Source of the DNA: DATBAK01 sp036787815
GTDB lineage: Bacteria > Actinomycetota > Acidimicrobiia > IMCC26256 > PALSA-610
Length of the DNA: 6,495 bases
NCBI GenBank assembly: GCA_036787815.1
Contig: DAIQOP010000233.1
Span: 1-6,495, forward strand
Direction: 5' to 3'
Position 1 is the stretch's first letter. Every line of letters begins with the position of its first letter. Positions 5,709-6,495 of the stretch are shown piece by piece. The notes under the pieces were generated by a model that was not told the DNA's origin, made no database searches, and saw only the letters and a list, made by a program, of their open reading frames with translations. The translations under genes and the position numbers were made by a program.

Positions 5709-6410
5709 GTGGACGACGAGCTCGCGCGGGTGACCCTCGCGCATCTGCGCCGCGCCGAGGCCATGTGCCGGCGGCGCCTCGCGCGTGAGCACGCCGGCCT
5801 GCACGGCAACTGGAGCCCGCCCGCGCGCTTCGCGGTCGCCAACCGCCTCGTCGAAGACGCCCGCGTCGCCCACGCCGAGCTGCGGGCTCCGCTCGCGACC
5901 GACTTCCCCTCGCCGAGCGATCTCGTCCCGGAGCAGCAGCTCCTCTACCGCGCGGCGGCGGGCGGCTACGTCGCCCTCTTCGCACAGCGGCCCGCGCGCG
6001 CCGTCGTCGTCGACGCCTGGGAGACCGAGCTCGCCGACCTCGAGGTGCGGCTCGTGGGTTCTCTGGGGCTCGCGCTCGAGACCGCCGACGGATCGCCCGA
6101 GTTGCGGTCACTCCGGCTCGGGGTGGCGGGGAACCGACCCCTCATCGACGACGCCGAGCGCCGCGTGCTCGTCGTGCGGAGTGCGACCTGGGTCGGCGAA
6201 CGCCCGTTGCGCATCGTCGTGGTCGACCTCCTGGAGGGAGCCGTCGTCGAGACCGAGATCGACGTCGCCGCCGCGCATCCCGAGGCGCTCGAATGGGTGG
6301 CGGCGAGGGTCGCGGTGGTGCGAGCGCGCGCCGCGTCACCGATCGCCAAAGCGGGCGCCGACTGCCGAGGTTGCCCGTTCGTCCCCGGATGCCCGGCCCA
6401 CGCGGCATGA
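5709..6410 (+). CDS. RecB/Cas4-type PD-(D/E)XK-fold protein with 4Fe-4S cysteines, apparently lacking nuclease residues
   Basis: The product is 233 residues. The N-terminal 'AEAMCRRRLAREHAG' corresponds to the C-P-R-R-F-type first motif of RecB-family nucleases, with C20 as the first cluster ligand. The C-terminal 'DCRGCPFVPGC' gives C219-x2-C222-x5-C228, the other three ligands of the 4Fe-4S cluster seen in Cas4, AddB and related proteins. The stretch before it (about 157-215, a strand, an 'LLEG' turn, then a helix) matches the usual C-terminal half of PDDEXK_1-type domains. The catalytic part looks degenerate. Where the family has G-x-h-D, this protein has 'GSLG' (117-120), and where it has D-x-K-T-G the best aligned segment is 'RSLRLGVAG' (133-141), with neither Asp nor Lys. 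I therefore infer a non-catalytic, possibly DNA-binding or structural, Fe-S protein. The GTG start is supported by the -10 box 6 bases upstream and keeps a helix ahead of C20. An ATG at 5763 would start right at C20 and is less likely. The TGA overlaps the next gene's ATG. Confidence 0.8.
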   Translation: MDDELARVTLAHLRRAEAMCRRRLAREHAGLHGNWSPPARFAVANRLVEDARVAHAELRAPLATDFPSPSDLVPEQQLLYRAAAGGYVALFAQRPARAVVVDAWETELADLEVRLVGSLGLALETADGSPELRSLRLGVAGNRPLIDDAERRVLVVRSATWVGERPLRIVVVDLLEGAVVETEIDVAAAHPEALEWVAARVAVVRARAASPIAKAGADCRGCPFVPGCPAHAA

Positions 6411-6495
6411 GCACGACCTCCCCACGCACGGCGAACCCCACGATCGACCGCGCACCCGGGCGCGGCCGGCTGCTCGCCGACATCGTCACGATCAC
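6407..6495 (+). CDS. Unidentified gene, N-terminal fragment, translationally coupled to the upstream gene
   Basis: ATG at 6407 overlaps the preceding TGA as ATGA, a common sign of translational coupling in one operon. Only 29 codons are inside the window: a polar, Pro/Thr/Arg-rich start ('MSTTSPRTANPTIDRAPGRG') followed by 'RLLADIVTI', which may begin a helix. The fragment is too short to name a family. Because it is co-expressed with the Fe-S RecB-like protein, its identity would be the best clue to that protein's role. Confidence 0.65.
   Translation, partial: MSTTSPRTANPTIDRAPGRGRLLADIVTI

Noticed and set aside
5548..6111. 188-codon upstream extension of the DUF4012 frame
   Set aside because: It is Arg-rich low-complexity sequence, translates the 11-12 bp repeats, and overlaps most of the divergent RecB-like gene. 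It would also bury the membrane helix and the -10 box inside the protein.
6142..6495. Minus-strand open frame opposite the RecB-like gene and the coupled downstream start
   Set aside because: Extremely Arg/Pro-rich in its C-terminal half, no motif, and opposite a gene with clear cysteine motifs and coupled translation.

Overview
The base composition (very high GC, strongly GC-biased third codon positions) and the gene content point to a high-GC Gram-positive actinomycete. The C-terminal 'GDGGIFAFGDA' type repeats of the first gene are, from memory of the family, typical of Acidimicrobiia and related Actinomycetota, so that class is my best guess. Supporting signs are an LPxTG-type surface protein, a DUF4012 protein, and two genes that appear to be leaderless (a -10 hexamer placed 6-8 bases before the start codon).

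Layout: (1) 1-1460, minus strand: a secreted clan-A glycoside hydrolase (GH39/PslG-like) whose C-terminal repeats run off the left edge. (2) 1461-1695: divergent intergenic region. (3) 1696-3240, plus strand: a polyprenyl-phosphate sugar-1-phosphate transferase, the committing enzyme of exopolysaccharide or capsule synthesis. (4) 3241-3363: convergent gap with a GC-rich bidirectional terminator. (5) 3364-3660, minus strand: a tiny cell-wall protein with an LPFTG sorting signal and its own clear promoter. (6) 3781-5547, minus strand: a single-pass membrane DUF4012 protein. (7) 5548-5708: divergent region with six imperfect tandem copies of an 11-12 bp unit between two leaderless promoters. (8) 5709-6410, plus strand: a RecB/Cas4-type fold protein that keeps the four iron-sulfur cysteines but seems to have lost the nuclease residues. 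(9) 6407-6495, plus strand: the start of a translationally coupled gene cut by the right edge.

How it fits together (inference): the left two thirds look like the edge of a cell-surface and exopolysaccharide locus. The transferase would load the first sugar on the lipid carrier, and the secreted hydrolase would trim or release a polysaccharide. The DUF4012 protein and the LPFTG mini-protein would act at the envelope. The last two genes look like a separate, unrelated operon.

I do not see a CRISPR array, phage module, transposon, tRNA or rRNA. The most noteworthy items are the degenerate Fe-S 'nuclease', the 11-12 bp promoter repeats, and the very small sortase substrate. None of these is proof of a new system.
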